51,651 nt of DNA from Basidiobolus ranarum (taxonomy: Eukaryota; Basidiobolomycota; Basidiobolomycetes; Basidiobolales). Every line of letters begins with the position of its first letter. The stretch's first letter is position 1. A program made the position numbers and the translations under genes. The stretch lies in the NCBI GenBank assembly GCA_040143965.1, contig JASJQH010000015.1, positions 1 to 51,651 of the forward strand. The letters run 5' to 3'. A model generated the notes under the pieces. It saw only the letters and a list, made by a program, of their open reading frames with translations, was not told the DNA's origin and ran no database searches. Positions 35,249 through 48,000 of the stretch are shown here, one piece after another.

Positions 35249-36927
35249 ATGTCAAACGACAAAGAGTTTTCTTCTCCCATCAAAGCTAAAGAGTCTCTAC
35301 CAGGTAAAGGTAAAGAGGGACATCAAAAGAATGACGATGCTTCTGCCAGAAAATCTCAAAAGGATATGAGCAAAGCCGAACGCCGAGCTTTACAGGTTAA
35401 TATGTTATTACGTGTTACTAGAGGAATCTCAATTTAATCCCAGTTTAAAATAGGAAAAACAACGTGCAGAAAAAGAAGCCATGAAGCAATCAGCTGCTGG
35501 TACTAGCCAAAAATCAAAGAGTAGCTCCACTAAACCCGCAGTTGCTGTCGTTCCTCCTTCAAAAACTATATCTGTCAGCTCAAAAGAAGACAAAAGACCC
35601 AAACAACTAGGTTTATTTGCTCATTTAGAAGAATCCACAGGTCCCTTAAAAGGACCAGCTCCCAAAGATTTACATCCTGCTATTATGATACTCGGACTCA
35701 AATTCTCTGAATTCCAAATATCTGGCTCTAATGCTAGAGCTGTGGCGACTTTAAATGCATTCAAAAAAGTATGGTAGATTTAAATATTTGGATTTGTAAG
35801 TAATCAAAGCTGATGTTTTGGTTTTAGGTAATTCAAGATTACCAGACTCCACCTCATACTACCCTTACTAGAAATCTCCAACATTACCTGAACCCTCAAA
35901 TTGCTTACTTGGTTAGCATGCGTCCTTTATCTGTTAGCATGGGTAATGCGATCCGTTATTTGAAGTACGAGATTTCTATCCTGAGCATCGATTTACCTGA
36001 CGAAGATGTATGTTTACATACTTTATTTGAATACATCCAATAGAAGTAACCATGTAATAACCTTTACTTGTACACACTATAGGCTAAATCCCTTTTAGTT
36101 GAGCGAATCGACCAGTTCATCCGTGACAGAATCACTGTTGCTGACAAGATGATTATTGACTTTGGTCTTCAAAAAATCCAAGACGACGATGTTATTTTGG
36201 TTTATGCTTGGTAAGTTTACTTTCCTAGTTGTTTTCGTGAAAGCGTATGCTCAAGTATTCTTTCTAGCTCGTCAATCATTCAAAATCTACTTATTGAAGC
36301 CCATGCAAAGGGCATATCTTTCCGGGTGATTGTTGTTGATTCTCGCCCCAAATTTGAGGGAATCACTTTAATGAAGAGACTTGTCCAAGCTGGAATCAAG
36401 TGTACATATGTTTTGATCAATGCAATTGGTTTTGTAATCAAAGAGGTGTCTAAAGTATTTTTGGGTGCCCACGGTATGTTTTCTAATGGGGCTCTACTCT
36501 CGCGTGCTGGTACCGCCATTGTTGCCATGATGGCCAGCCATCAAAAGATTCCAGTCATTGTTTGTTGTGAGACCTATAAATTCTCAGATCGTGTACAATT
36601 GGATTCATTTGTGTATAACGAAATCGGTAGTATTGAAGAGGTTGCTTCAACGAACCGTCCTTCCGCAACTTCTAATGGCAAACCACCAAGAGATCAGAAT
36701 TCGATTCTTGCCGACTGGAAAAGTATTCCTGACTTGAGGTTATTGAACCTTATTTATGATTTAACACCTTCCGAGTTTATCACTGTTGTTATTTCAGAAG
36801 TTGGAATGATTCCTTGTACTAGTGTTCCAGTCGTTTTGCGTGAATACAGGTATTAATCATATTTCTTCCATTTCACCTAACAATAACTTACTAATCTCTA
36901 TCTATTGCTAGGCCTATGGTACAATAA
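35249..36927 (+). CDS. Translation initiation factor eIF2B subunit delta (Gcd2-like)
   Basis: Seven exons from ATG 35249 to stop 36925-36927, about 450 residues. The N-terminus is Lys/Ser-rich and disordered (SKAERRALQEKQRAEKEA), as usual for the delta subunit. The conserved part runs HPAIMILGLKFSEFQISGSN, VIQDYQTPPHTTLTRNLQHY, and then the Rossmann-like half with VVDSRPKFEGITLMKRL, SKVFLGAHGMFSNGALLSRA and VIVCCETYKFSDRVQLDSFV, ending TSVPVVLREYRPMVQ. With alpha and beta it forms the regulatory core of eIF2B, the GDP/GTP exchange factor for eIF2 that senses eIF2-alpha phosphorylation. The last exon is only four codons beyond the split Arg. Small sequence changes (AIGFVIKEVSK for the usual ALSYVMREVTK) look conservative. 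Confidence 0.93.
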
Positions 36928-37232
36928 ACACTTATTCCTCTATGTATTATTTCGTCAATACCGCTAAATTTGTTGAATGTATTGTTAGTGGGAGGTACCA
37001 CTCTTTAATATTTAGAAATAAAAATATTCACATTCGAAAAATCCATCCCAATTTTGGTTCATCAATTTATTCAAATCGAGGATCAATGCAAAGACAAGTC
37101 ACAAAATTAAATAAATGAGGTTCTTCATAATATGCGCATACAGACTGTTTAAATACATATCAAGATTTCAATATAAAAGCCTATGTTATTTATTGAACAT
37201 CTGTAGACTTCAACCGTGAACTGACATAAGAA
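36928..37232. other. Intergenic region between eIF2B-delta and TOP2
   Basis: About 305 bp holding the 3' end of eIF2B-delta and the TOP2 promoter. AT-rich; several TATAAA-like words (for example near 37168-37180). No gene. Confidence 0.45.
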
Positions 37233-40200
37233 ATGGTAAGGTAAATTCTGTACTTTCCTGTTCATGTTCTAACAGAACTCTCATAAGGGAACCAAATGTA
37301 AGGATATGCCAGCTTCTTTATTTGAGCCAAGGAACAAGCTAGCTAGAACTGAAGATCCATTGACTCACAAGATGGTCAAAGCCAAAAGTGTACCGCCTAG
37401 AAAAACACTAGAAGGTAAGAATTAATACTTCATTCAAAGAAATCTTAACTTTCAAGCACTAAGTAAATCATAGATATTTATCAAAAGAAGACCCAGCTAG
37501 AACATATTCTCCTCCGACCTGATACTTATATTGGATCAGCTGAGGCCACTGAAATGAGCCTTTGGGTGTATTCTACCGAGGCTCAATGCATTGTGACTAA
37601 AAGAATGAATATTGTACCTGGATTTTATAAGATATTTGATGAGATTCTGGTTAATGCTGCAGATAATAAGGTAGAGTAGGATGTCACTCGTTATTTTCAA
37701 TCTATTTCGTTTATGCTTACGCTATTGGTAAATTATACTTTAGATTCGAGATCCCAATATGAATGTCATCAAGGTTAACATCGATAAGGAAAATAATTCG
37801 ATTTCAATATACAATAATGGAAAAGGGATTCCTATTGAGATGCACACTAAAGAAAAGGTCTATATCCCGGAGTTGATTTTTGGTCATCTGTTGACTTCCT
37901 CCAATTATGATGACCATGAAAAGAAAGTAACAGGTGGTAGAAACGGCTACGGTGCCAAACTTTGCAACATTTATAGCTCACAATTCATCGTTGAAACTGG
38001 CTGTAAGCAAACAGGCCAGGTGTATAAGCAGGTTAGTTTATATAAACCTAATGATTGCTTTCAGTTTCATACATTATAACGATTCGATTCCCGTCCCTAT
38101 TTAACTTAGACATTCGGCAACAATATGTCAAGAATAGAGAAACCATCTATCACTAAAGGCAACAAAGCTGATTTCACTAAAATCACCTTTAAACCCGATC
38201 TTGCCAAGTTCGGTATGACCACCATAGATGATAATCATGAAAGTCTATTGATCAAACGTGTATACGATATTGCTGGTTGTCTCAGAGGAACAGTCCGAGT
38301 TTACTTCAACGATAAATTAGTTCCTATTAAGAATTTCAAAGATTACGTGAAATTATACTTGAAAGATACCAACGAGTTGGATGAAAGTGGAACTAAAAAT
38401 CCTCAAGTTGTTTATGAGAAAATCGAAACCGGAACTGAGGGTAGATGGGAGATTTGCTTTACACAAAGCGAGGGCCAATTTCAGCAAGTTAGCTTTGTCA
38501 ATAATATTTCTACAGCTAAAGGAGGAACCCACGTTCAGTATATTGCCGACCAGATAGTTAATAAACTCGCGGAATATATCAAAGCCAAAAACAAGGGAGT
38601 ACCCGTTAAAAAATTCCAAATTAAAAACCAATGTTGGGTTTTTATCAATTGCCTAATCGAAAACCCTACTTTCGACTCTCAAACCAAAGAACATCTTACT
38701 CTCCGACCTAACAATTTTGGATCTAGACCAGTTATCTCCAGTGGTTTTATGAATAGGATTATTAATCAGACCAATGTAGTAGAGAACATCGTAGATTTTG
38801 CTCATGTGAAAGAAGTGAGGCTATTGAAAAAATCCGACGGTCAAAAAAGATCCAGAATATCAGGAATTAACAAACTTGACGATGCTAATTTTGCAGGTAC
38901 TAAAAAGGCGAGAGAGTGCACTTTAATTCTCACCGAAGGAGATTCTGCAAAGGCCCTAGCAGTAAGTGGACTAAGTATTGTAGGGCGTGACTACTTTGGT
39001 GTATTTCCTTTGAGAGGAAAATTACTGAACGTTAGAGAAGCTTCGCACAAACAAATCTATGACAATGTTGAGATCAACCATGTCAAAAAAATTCTTGGTT
39101 TACAGCACGGTAAAGAGTACCATTCTTTGGAAAGTTTACGCTATGGACATCTCATGATCATGACGGATCAGGATCATGATGGGTCTCATATCAAGGGGCT
39201 TATAATCAATTTTATTGATCATTTTTGGCCTACACTCCTGAAAATACCTGGCTTCTTACGAGAATTTATCACTCCAATTGTTCGTGTAAGTTAATTTGTT
39301 CTACATTCAAATATAAACGAATTCAAGTTAATGATTTGCTTCATCAGGTTAAGAAAGGCCAAAATGACATTAGCTTCTTCACTATTCCAGAATATGAAGC
39401 CTGGAAAGAAAGTAATAACAATGGGATCGGATGGAACATAAAGTATTACAAGGTAACAAGGTATTTGATAAATTTGATGGGATAGTTCATCAATCAGTTT
39501 CGATTGTTTAGGGCCTAGGAACTAGTACAGCGAGTGATGCCAAAATGTATTTTGCTGCGTTAGAATATCACCGTAAAAATTTCGCCAAAGCAGGGCCTGA
39601 AGACCGAGTATTAATCGACATGGCTTTTAACAAAAAGAAGGCCGACAATCGTAAGGAATGGCTTCGAAATTTCAAGGTGCTAGATATTTCCAATTCAATA
39701 TCAAATTTTTCTTTATGGTTATGCTCTGACTGTTGAGTTTCAATTTTAGATTGGTACATACATGGACCATAGCGTGCCTCAAATTGAAATATCTGATTTC
39801 ATTAACAGAGAATTAATTCTCTTTTGTAAGCCATCTCTGTATGTTAAATATTCAAGAAAGTGTATATTAATGCTCATATTGTCTAGCAATTGCCGACAAT
39901 ATTCGTTCAATTCCTTCACTTGTTGATGGATTAAAGCCGGGTCACAGAAAGATTTTATTCAGTTGCTTTAAGAGAAATCTGAAGACTGAGATTAAGGTGG
40001 GATTTTCTAGCTAACAGTTATAGTACACTTGAATTGAAATGTAGTTCCCTAGGTTCAACAACTTGCTGGCTATGTTAGTGAAAACTCTGCTTATCATCAT
40101 GGTGAACAAAGCTTGTGCACGACAATTGTTGGCTTAGCTCAAGATTTTGTGGGAAGTAATAATTTGAATTTGCTGGAGCCGAACGGACAGTTTGGTACAC

Positions 40201-42876
40201 GCATTCAAGTAAGTAGTAGTCTCCGTATCATAAAAGCTATAGTCAAGTTATAAAAACTTTGAATAATAGGGAGGAAAAGACGCCGCTAGTTCTCGTTATA
40301 TATTCACCTCTCTTCCTAGTATTACTCGTCGTATCTTCCATCCAGATGATGAGCAACTATTAACGTATCTCAATGATGATGGCCAAAATATTGAGCCACA
40401 ATGGTAATTAGTTTAAGAAAATTCTCTAAGAATTTAGCAAGTAACTTTATTTGGGCATTCAGGTATATACCTATATTACCTATGTTGCTAGTGAATGGTG
40501 GTGAAGGCATTGGTACTGGATGGAGCTCAATGATCCCAAACTACAATCCTCTAGATATAGTTGAAAACCTTAAGCGTAGAATGCGAGGTGAGGACCTTGT
40601 CAAGATGATTCCCTGGTATAGAGGCTTCCAAGTCGGTATTATCATTATTTATTGCTTATTAGATCAAAATATTAAGCTCGTATTTGAATAATAATATTTG
40701 ATAGGGAACTATCATACCTATTTCTAATGAGAAATATCAAACTTCTGGTATTATTACTAAATTAAGTCCCACCACAATCGATATCACCGAGTTGCCTATC
40801 CGAAGCTGGACGCAATCTTACAAAGATTATTTAGAAAGTCTGTTAGCGGAAAGAGACAAGGGTGAACCATTCATAAAGGTTTATAGCTTACGTATTGCAT
40901 TACTTGAATATAATCCTAATGGCATGTTATAAACTCAACACCCTAGGACTACAAAGAATACCACACTCACTCTTCGGTCCACTTCACAATTGAACTTTCA
41001 GAAGAAAAAATGAGGGAAGCAGAAGCTGTAGGACTTGAAAAAAAATTCAAAATCACAAATTATATTTCCACGTCGAATATGGTGTGTTTTGACAAAGACC
41101 TTAAGATCAAGAAGTATCAGTCTCCTGAAGAAATCATAGAGGAATTTTTTGAAGTGCGCCTGATATATTACGTTAAACGCAAGGTCGCTTCCTAAATTTG
41201 TGTACCAATTTTATTTCCAGATACTGATATCAATCTTCCTAAACAGGAATGGCTTCTCAGTCAACTGAACCAAAAGAAAGAAGACCTAGAAAATAAGGCT
41301 CGGTTTATACGAGAGATAACCAATGGAACTTTGAGAGTTCAAAATAGAAAAAAAGCGGAAATCTTGGTTGAACTGAAGGAGAAGGGGTACAGGTCTGTTG
41401 TCAAAATGAAGGAAAATCGATCAGATGAAACACAAAAGGACGATATGGCAATAGATAGCGAAGTTACTGACTACAATTATTTGCTTGGTATGCCAATATG
41501 GAGCTTAACGAAGGAGAAAGTTAGTAAATCACGATTTATATTTCATTTTTGTTATTTGTTTACGTGATATTTTGTATCATAGATAGATTATTTTCTTGAA
41601 GAGATTACAAAGAAGAGGCATGAAATCAAAATTCTCGAGGAAAAAACACCTACAGATTTATGGGAAAGTGATTTGGAAGATTTTATAGTCGAATGGCAGG
41701 TAGCAGTATTTCGTAGAAATATCTGTATAATGCAACAATTAATATACTGTAACCGTAGACATCTATTGATGAATTCTGTAAGAATATGGAAAATATCAAA
41801 GATGATGAAAAAGAAAGCAAAAAGAAGAAACCGAAAAGTATCCCCATAAAGCGAAAAGGGCGAAAGATTAATCATTCTAAATTCGTACGAAAAATTGAGA
41901 GTGACGTTGAGAGCATAGACGAATTCAAATCAGATATAAGTGATGTTGCTATTCAGAGCAAGTGTTTCTATTATTAAATTGAAACACATGATGCATTTAC
42001 TTATATAAAGTTTAGCAAGGTCTGAGATAAACACCAAGCAGATACTTGACAAAAGTGGTACGAATGCATTGGAAGATAGGCTAGCATCAAACAATGAAGA
42101 TGAGATACTTTCTCCTAATGTTACTAAGAGAAAGGGTAAACTTAATTTCAACTACGATATATGCCTTTTTCAACTCTGACTAAATTGTGAAATCAGAAAA
42201 TTCCTCAATATCAATGAAATCGAAACAACGAAAAATTATTGATATGATGAGTAATAAGACCTCCCCTCTACCGTCGTTTGGGGTCAGTGACAATAATTTT
42301 CCTAAGAAAAAGTCTGGGAAGCTGGACATTCAAGAAGGTGATGTAAAAATAACGACTAAAGTCAAGCCAATCGTGACAAGCTTCGAAGATTTGAAAAATA
42401 ATCATCCTGTACTGAATATTATGGTCACAGCTTCAGAAATCTGTTCCCCAATAGCGAAAGCAAAATCGGAACAATCGGACATTGAGAATTACCCGCTTTC
42501 CAATAAGCATTTATTTCGCCAAAGGTCTACTTTAACCAACAAGGTGGCTAACAAAGAGATACCTATCTCCAAGAGGAGCCGAACATCGGGGATTGTGGAC
42601 AAATTATCGAGGCGAGTCATTCCAAAAGAGACTCCGAAGGATACTGCCGCAATAAGCCCGTCACTTAAACGACAACGTCTAACATATTCAACTCCTAGAA
42701 AACGGAACAAGATACATGCAATCACATATTCGAAAAAGAAATCCCCACCAGAGACTTTCATAAAGCAAACTCTTACGAGATCATCTTCTCGAGTCAAACG
42801 ACAAGTTAATTTTTGTGAACTTGACACGAACAGTACTGGTCGAGACGAGTCAGATGTCTCCGAATTCGGAGAATAA
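37233..42876 (+). CDS. DNA topoisomerase II (type IIA)
   Basis: About twenty exons give roughly 1,470 residues. Order: ATPase domain with DTYIGSAE and [38 protein letters not shown]; a transducer region; Toprim with [32 protein letters not shown] and [19 protein letters not shown]; the breakage-reunion domain with [48 protein letters not shown] (catalytic Tyr codon at 40297-40299) and [19 protein letters not shown]; a coiled gate [13 protein letters not shown]; and a long Lys/Ser-rich C-terminal domain with basic clusters ([13 protein letters not shown]). It passes DNA duplexes to decatenate chromosomes. The residue before Arg at the active site is Ser rather than the usual Pro (SSRY vs SPRY). 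The start model puts ATG 37233-37235 alone in exon 1. Confidence 0.92.
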
Positions 42877-43048
42877 GCAGATACATATACACCCTAACTT
42901 GAACCCAACCCGCGTTTTTTTTAGCAAACTTTAGCACGTTCTTGAAGTTCATAGGGTAGATCATGTTTGAAATATTTATACACTGTGTGCTGCTATCTAC
43001 TATTATTACTACGGTTTATTATATAAATTAACACTAACTATAAGTGGC
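42877..43048. other. Short convergent 3' region of TOP2 and HBS1-N gene
   Basis: Only 172 bp separate two facing stop codons, so there is no room for a GTPase domain for the HBS1-N gene. Contains an eight-T run (near 42915) and TATATAAATT; probably overlapping 3' UTRs. Confidence 0.55.
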
Positions 43049-44709
43049 TCATCTTGCTTCCAATTTGCCTCCACTCCGATGAGCTTGTGCGGCCAAGATA
43101 GTATCATCCGGACTGGGCGAGTTAAACTTGAATGGTGTGACCGATCGTGGTAAAAGTTCTGATTGCATTGAGTAAAAGAACTTGTGATCTTTCTCATTTG
43201 GTTGCAACTCTGCTAAATCTTGGTCAAGCCGTTCAAACACCGAAATAGCAAACACTGAGGGAGGTGCAATTAAGTTGGAATTTTGAAGGGGAGTATCGAG
43301 AGGGGTAACGGGAGCCGGTGAAGGCTGGTCAGGTGGATTGGGTAGCATGTACGTACTCGGCAGATCACGATTATTTATGTGAGGAATATTGGATGGTTTC
43401 TTTTCTGTTTTTGAAGCTTGCTCTGATTTTACAAGGGGTGATAGAAGACTCAGACGTGAAGATGATTGCAGCTTGACCGGCTCTGCTTTGCTTAGATTTG
43501 ACTTTAGTTGGGATTTTTTCGAAGATTCCTCGTTGCTTAACGATAGATTCGACAAAGCAGATAGTGCACTGGTGATAATGTTAGTATGTGTGTGGTCTTT
43601 GTTACCATCACGACTAATCTTCCCACTTAAATCACTTAATGAGATCGGACCATTGTGTTTGGAGCCGGTGGAAAGTGGGCGTTGTAGTGATTGTAGCCCA
43701 GTAAGCCCGTTAACTTTGTTCTTAGAGAGAGACGAAGGCAATGGTGACAAAGCTTTGACATTGGGATTAATACCAATTTGATTAGAAATATTGAAGGTCG
43801 AATTGGATTTTGCGGAATATCTATCTTGATTTAAACTGGATTTAGAGAGAGTACTAGAGCTCAAAGGGGCGAGAGGCTTCCCACTTCCCAGAATAGAGGT
43901 TGAGATGGATTTGTTCGTAGTTGAACTAATGGAGTTTGATGCTAAGGAAAGTCGAGAAGTTATGTCGCCTAGAGTTAATTTACTCGATGATTCAGTAGAT
44001 TTACCAATGCTTTGTTTGCTAAGAGCATTTGGTTTGATTAATGAGTTCGTTTGAGTATCGACTAAAGGTGTATCCTTTGATGATAAAGTTTCTTTTGTTA
44101 AGGTTGGAGAGTGAACTTTCGAGAGGCTATTTAAGCCCAGTTTAATGGAACTTGCACTTGCAGAATTTAATCCATCTAAAAAGATAAATTAGCCGGTGGA
44201 AAATCTTCAATGTAATGGGGTATTCACCTTGACTACGTGAAGTGCTAGTATCTGAATCACGCTTATATTTCTCTAAACACATTAAAATTAGTAAAGTAAA
44301 TAAAGGGGGATGTAGTTACACTTCTTACCTCTTAAATAATTTACAGTCTGGTCTACATCGAAATAGTAATACCATAGCGTATCCTCAATCACTTCTTTGC
44401 TTATACCATCAATGTCTCCCAAAATCTCCTCCACCTTTTTTACTCCTTCTATCAATTGACCTAAAAAACGCAAGTTTAATCTACTTGTTCAGTTGAAAAT
44501 TCTAGAGAATATTTTTTAGAGAACCTTTCTGTTCCTCCGTTAATTCTTCTTCATATTCCTCAAACTGATCTGGCTCTAAGTTTAAAGCAGTTTAATCAAA
44601 AACAAGTCCAGATTAGATCCTTATATTGACAGTAGAATAATAGTTCTACTGGATCCTAGAAGATATATGTACCGCTTTCCAGTTGTTCACCGTCATAAGG
44701 TGTCGTCAT
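43049..44709 (-). CDS. Stand-alone HBS1 N-terminal-domain protein without GTPase (Ski7/short-HBS1L-like)
   Basis: Five exons from ATG 44709 to stop 43051-43049, about 450 residues. It opens MTTPYDGEQLESEPDQFEEY, then the HBS1_N helical domain (EEQKGQLIEGVKKVEEILGD, GISKEVIEDTLWYYYFDVDQ, TVNYLR). A long Ser/Lys/Leu-rich disordered stretch follows, with short hydrophobic motifs (KLTLGDITSRLSLAS, ISLSDLSGKIS). It ends with APPSVFAISVFERLDQDL and TPFKFNSPSPDDTILAAQAH, the segment which in Hbs1 lies just before the GTPase domain. Here a stop follows within 11 codons, and the downstream DNA is the TOP2 3' end. The architecture matches the short human HBS1L product (HBS1LV3), which bridges the cytoplasmic exosome and SKI complex. 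Head-to-head with a DIS3L1-like nuclease gene. Role by analogy only. Confidence 0.8.
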
Positions 44710-45015
44710 TCTGTGTCAATCTTCTCAGGAAGTAAAGTCTAAAAATTATGTTTAAACCGGGAGCCCCATTAAATTTAAGGTCAATTTGAATGATGTCACA
44801 GATATTGGTTAGCGGATTAAAATATGCTTACATACTTGAGTTTAGTCTGAATCTAAAACTGCTAGAAATCCAAATAATCCGATCCGATTATGGGGATCAC
44901 GATGTTCGTATTGGCCATTATTGTCAAATCCTTCCTACATTAACAATGCCATAAGTTTTATTCTAGCTAAGCTAAGCCAAGCTAACTCAAGAGTTGCTTA
45001 AGTGTGACTACCAAC
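44710..45015. promoter_or_regulatory. Shared 306-bp divergent promoter region (HBS1-N / DIS3L-like)
   Basis: Separates the two start codons of the head-to-head pair. It includes a small array of GCTAA/GCCAA words at about 44963-44986 and an ATTGG box (reverse CCAAT) near 44913. Short enough for a bidirectional promoter, but no element has been shown to act on both genes. Confidence 0.5.
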
Positions 45016-48000
45016 ATGTTAAAAACCGATCGTAGTTTTTTTCGAAAGACGAAGAAAAATGCACTAGTAAAGCAAGTTAGAGAACGTAAGAATACTTCAA
45101 GTTATTTTTGAAGTGTGTAAATACAATACTGATTATTGTACATTTAGAATATCTTCGAAACGACATTTCTTGCCAATCGCAACTTTGTAACAGTAAAATA
45201 TGCAATAATGCTATTACAACTGGCGCATCGTTATCAAGTGATGCTGCATATTACTTGATACCGGATAGTTCTGTAAGTGCTTTTTAGCTCAGTCATATAC
45301 CGAGTCCGAACAACTGATGCTTCCTATAAATTTAGGTAGTCAACCGTTATCTAGAGATTCTAGAGCACGAGGAGTTACTCAACATAATCTTTACTCAAAC
45401 AGTGGCCACAGGGGTATGCGATTATTGCTTGTAACTAGTATGGATGTATGAATGACTTTCACTAATTCCCGACATGTAGCTACAATTACTAGAAAAAGCA
45501 AGAACTTATCGTACTCTAAGACAAATCGTTGCGGATTCGCGTCGTAACTGTATTTTATTCCATAATGAATATTTCAGTAAGACCTTCGTACAGAGACTTC
45601 CTGGAGAGTCGATACCAACCAGAGAATGGCGAGGTAAATCATTCAGAGAATTTGTTAGCATATATCATGATAATTTAGTTGAATATGTTAAGCGATTTGT
45701 GCTACGGCTGATTGGTACGGAGAGCACTTGAACTTTCAAGTTCCCATTTTGATTTTATCCGAGAAGGTAATGAAATATGTAGCTGTAGTTCTCTACTAAT
45801 TGAAGATACTGATCACATGCCTCACATAGTTTGGCCCTAGTGATTACACTGGCACCATGAATGGAGATCAAGTGAAGGTTTGCAATACTGAGGAATTTCT
45901 TCAAACATACTGGCCCGATCATCAAGTGCTACGCGAACTATTCGTATCGTTGAAGGACATTATACTGGAAGAGAAGGAATTTAGTATCAAAATACAGTCG
46001 AATCCCAAGGGCCAAGAGACTGTTGCGGGAGCATCTAGGTTTATGGAGTACAAGTCAAACGAAGAGATTGAGGCCGGCGTCAAATCTAATGTGTTCCTCA
46101 AAGGAATGCTGCGTGTCAATGCTAACAACCGAATGAATGCCTACGTTGAAAGCAGCACAAATCTTGCAAGTAACATCATGATTGTTGGAGAGACAAATAG
46201 AAACAGAGCTAGTAAGTAATGGCGATTACTTCACAAGCATTTATGTTACTCACTTGGCTCTACTAGTTTCTGGTGATATTGTTGCTGTGGAGCTCTTGCC
46301 AGAGAGTGAATGGTCGAACCCGTCCGATTCGATTCAACATGTGGATGAGAATGATGGTTCCAGCGCTGGTAAATAGAAACTGCGATCAGTATTCATATAC
46401 ATACAAGCTAATGTACTTTCTGAATCAAGAACCAACGGCGACCAAAGCGAAAAGTGGCCACGAAAGGCCCACCGGTCGGGTAGTTGGAGTGATTACTAGA
46501 AATTGGAGATCTTATGTAGCTACAGTTCAAATTGATGCTGCAGATCAAGTATGTTTAGAATTACCCTTGCGCGTCGTGGCAGATCCCAACTAACATATTG
46601 TAAAAGAGTGGCTCGTATCATCTAGTTGTTCCATTGGATCCTGTTATTCCAAAGATCCGTATCTGTCACCATAATATTCGCTCAATCCAAAATGACCGAA
46701 TTGTTGTACGAATTGACAGCTGGTGAGTCTTGTATTATCAATGTGGAGTCTCAACCTTATTTAACATCTTATTCTTAGGCAAACAACTTCGCAATATCCC
46801 AACGGCCATTATGTTAGATCTTTAGGTAGCTTGGCTCTCAACACCTCCTCACTGAGTTTATCCTAAACCATCTTGTCTTAAGGACCAATACATCAGCTTG
46901 ATACTGAAATATCCGCTATTTTGGTTGAACATAATATCTCTGTTTCTCAATCTTCTTCGGCTTTCAGCGCTGCATCCTTGAAGGAGATGCCGATCAACAC
47001 TAAAGAAAATCCATGGCGACCAACTCAAGTATGTGTTATATAAGCGATTACCTTTTAACCTCGATCACTTAATCTCTTTATCAGGAGGAGATTCGCGAGC
47101 GTCGTGATATTCGCTTTACCCATACAGTTTTCAGGTATTGTATACAATGAGTTCTTTGTGTCTTTGCTCTCCTTTTAATCCATCTATTTAGTATCGATCC
47201 TCCTGGCTGTCAAGATATCGATGGTAAAAATTGAAGTTGTTGAATGCGTGCTCTACTAGACTGACATCAATATCCTGAATATAGATGCTATGTCAGTTCA
47301 AGAGCTTTCGAATGGGGATATCGAAGTAGGAGTACATATTGCCGATGTTTCTTCCTTTGTTTTGGAAAACAGCGCAACCGATTTAGAAGCGAGAGCTCGG
47401 TATATGATTCTTGATCATCTGTTGCTTCAACCTTAATATTCAATTGATATTTTGTAGAGGAACTACCGTTTACTTAGCAGATCGTAGATTCGACATGTTG
47501 CCACAAATCTTGAGTGAACAAGTTTGCTCGCTACGGGAAAACGTTGATAGATTCGCAGGTATTAGTGCTGACTCGGAAATACTCCCTTAACCTATAGAGA
47601 CTCATTCTTTCTTCCGTAGTTTCGGTATTTTGGATTATGGATTCTGAATTCAACATAAAAGCCACTTCATTCGGAAAGACTGTCATTCGCTCAGCTCGTG
47701 AAATGGCATACGAACAAGCTCAAGCTCTATTAGATGGCAAAAGAAATGTCCCCGGAATTGGTAATTGTTTATAAATCTTTTCTTCGCTGCTTTCAACAAA
47801 CTTTAACTTTTTCTTGTTCTTGTTTTTCTCTAGATCGGAATAAAGAGGAGCTGTTTCGTGGGTGTATAAAGAAATTGGCTAATATCTTCCGAAAGATTAG
47901 AGTTCGTAGCGTTGGGTTGTAATTCATCACAAATATGAAGCATTAACTCTCTTATGTAGGCTAGGCGATTTGCTGATGGTGCTTTGGAATTAGAGAGCAC

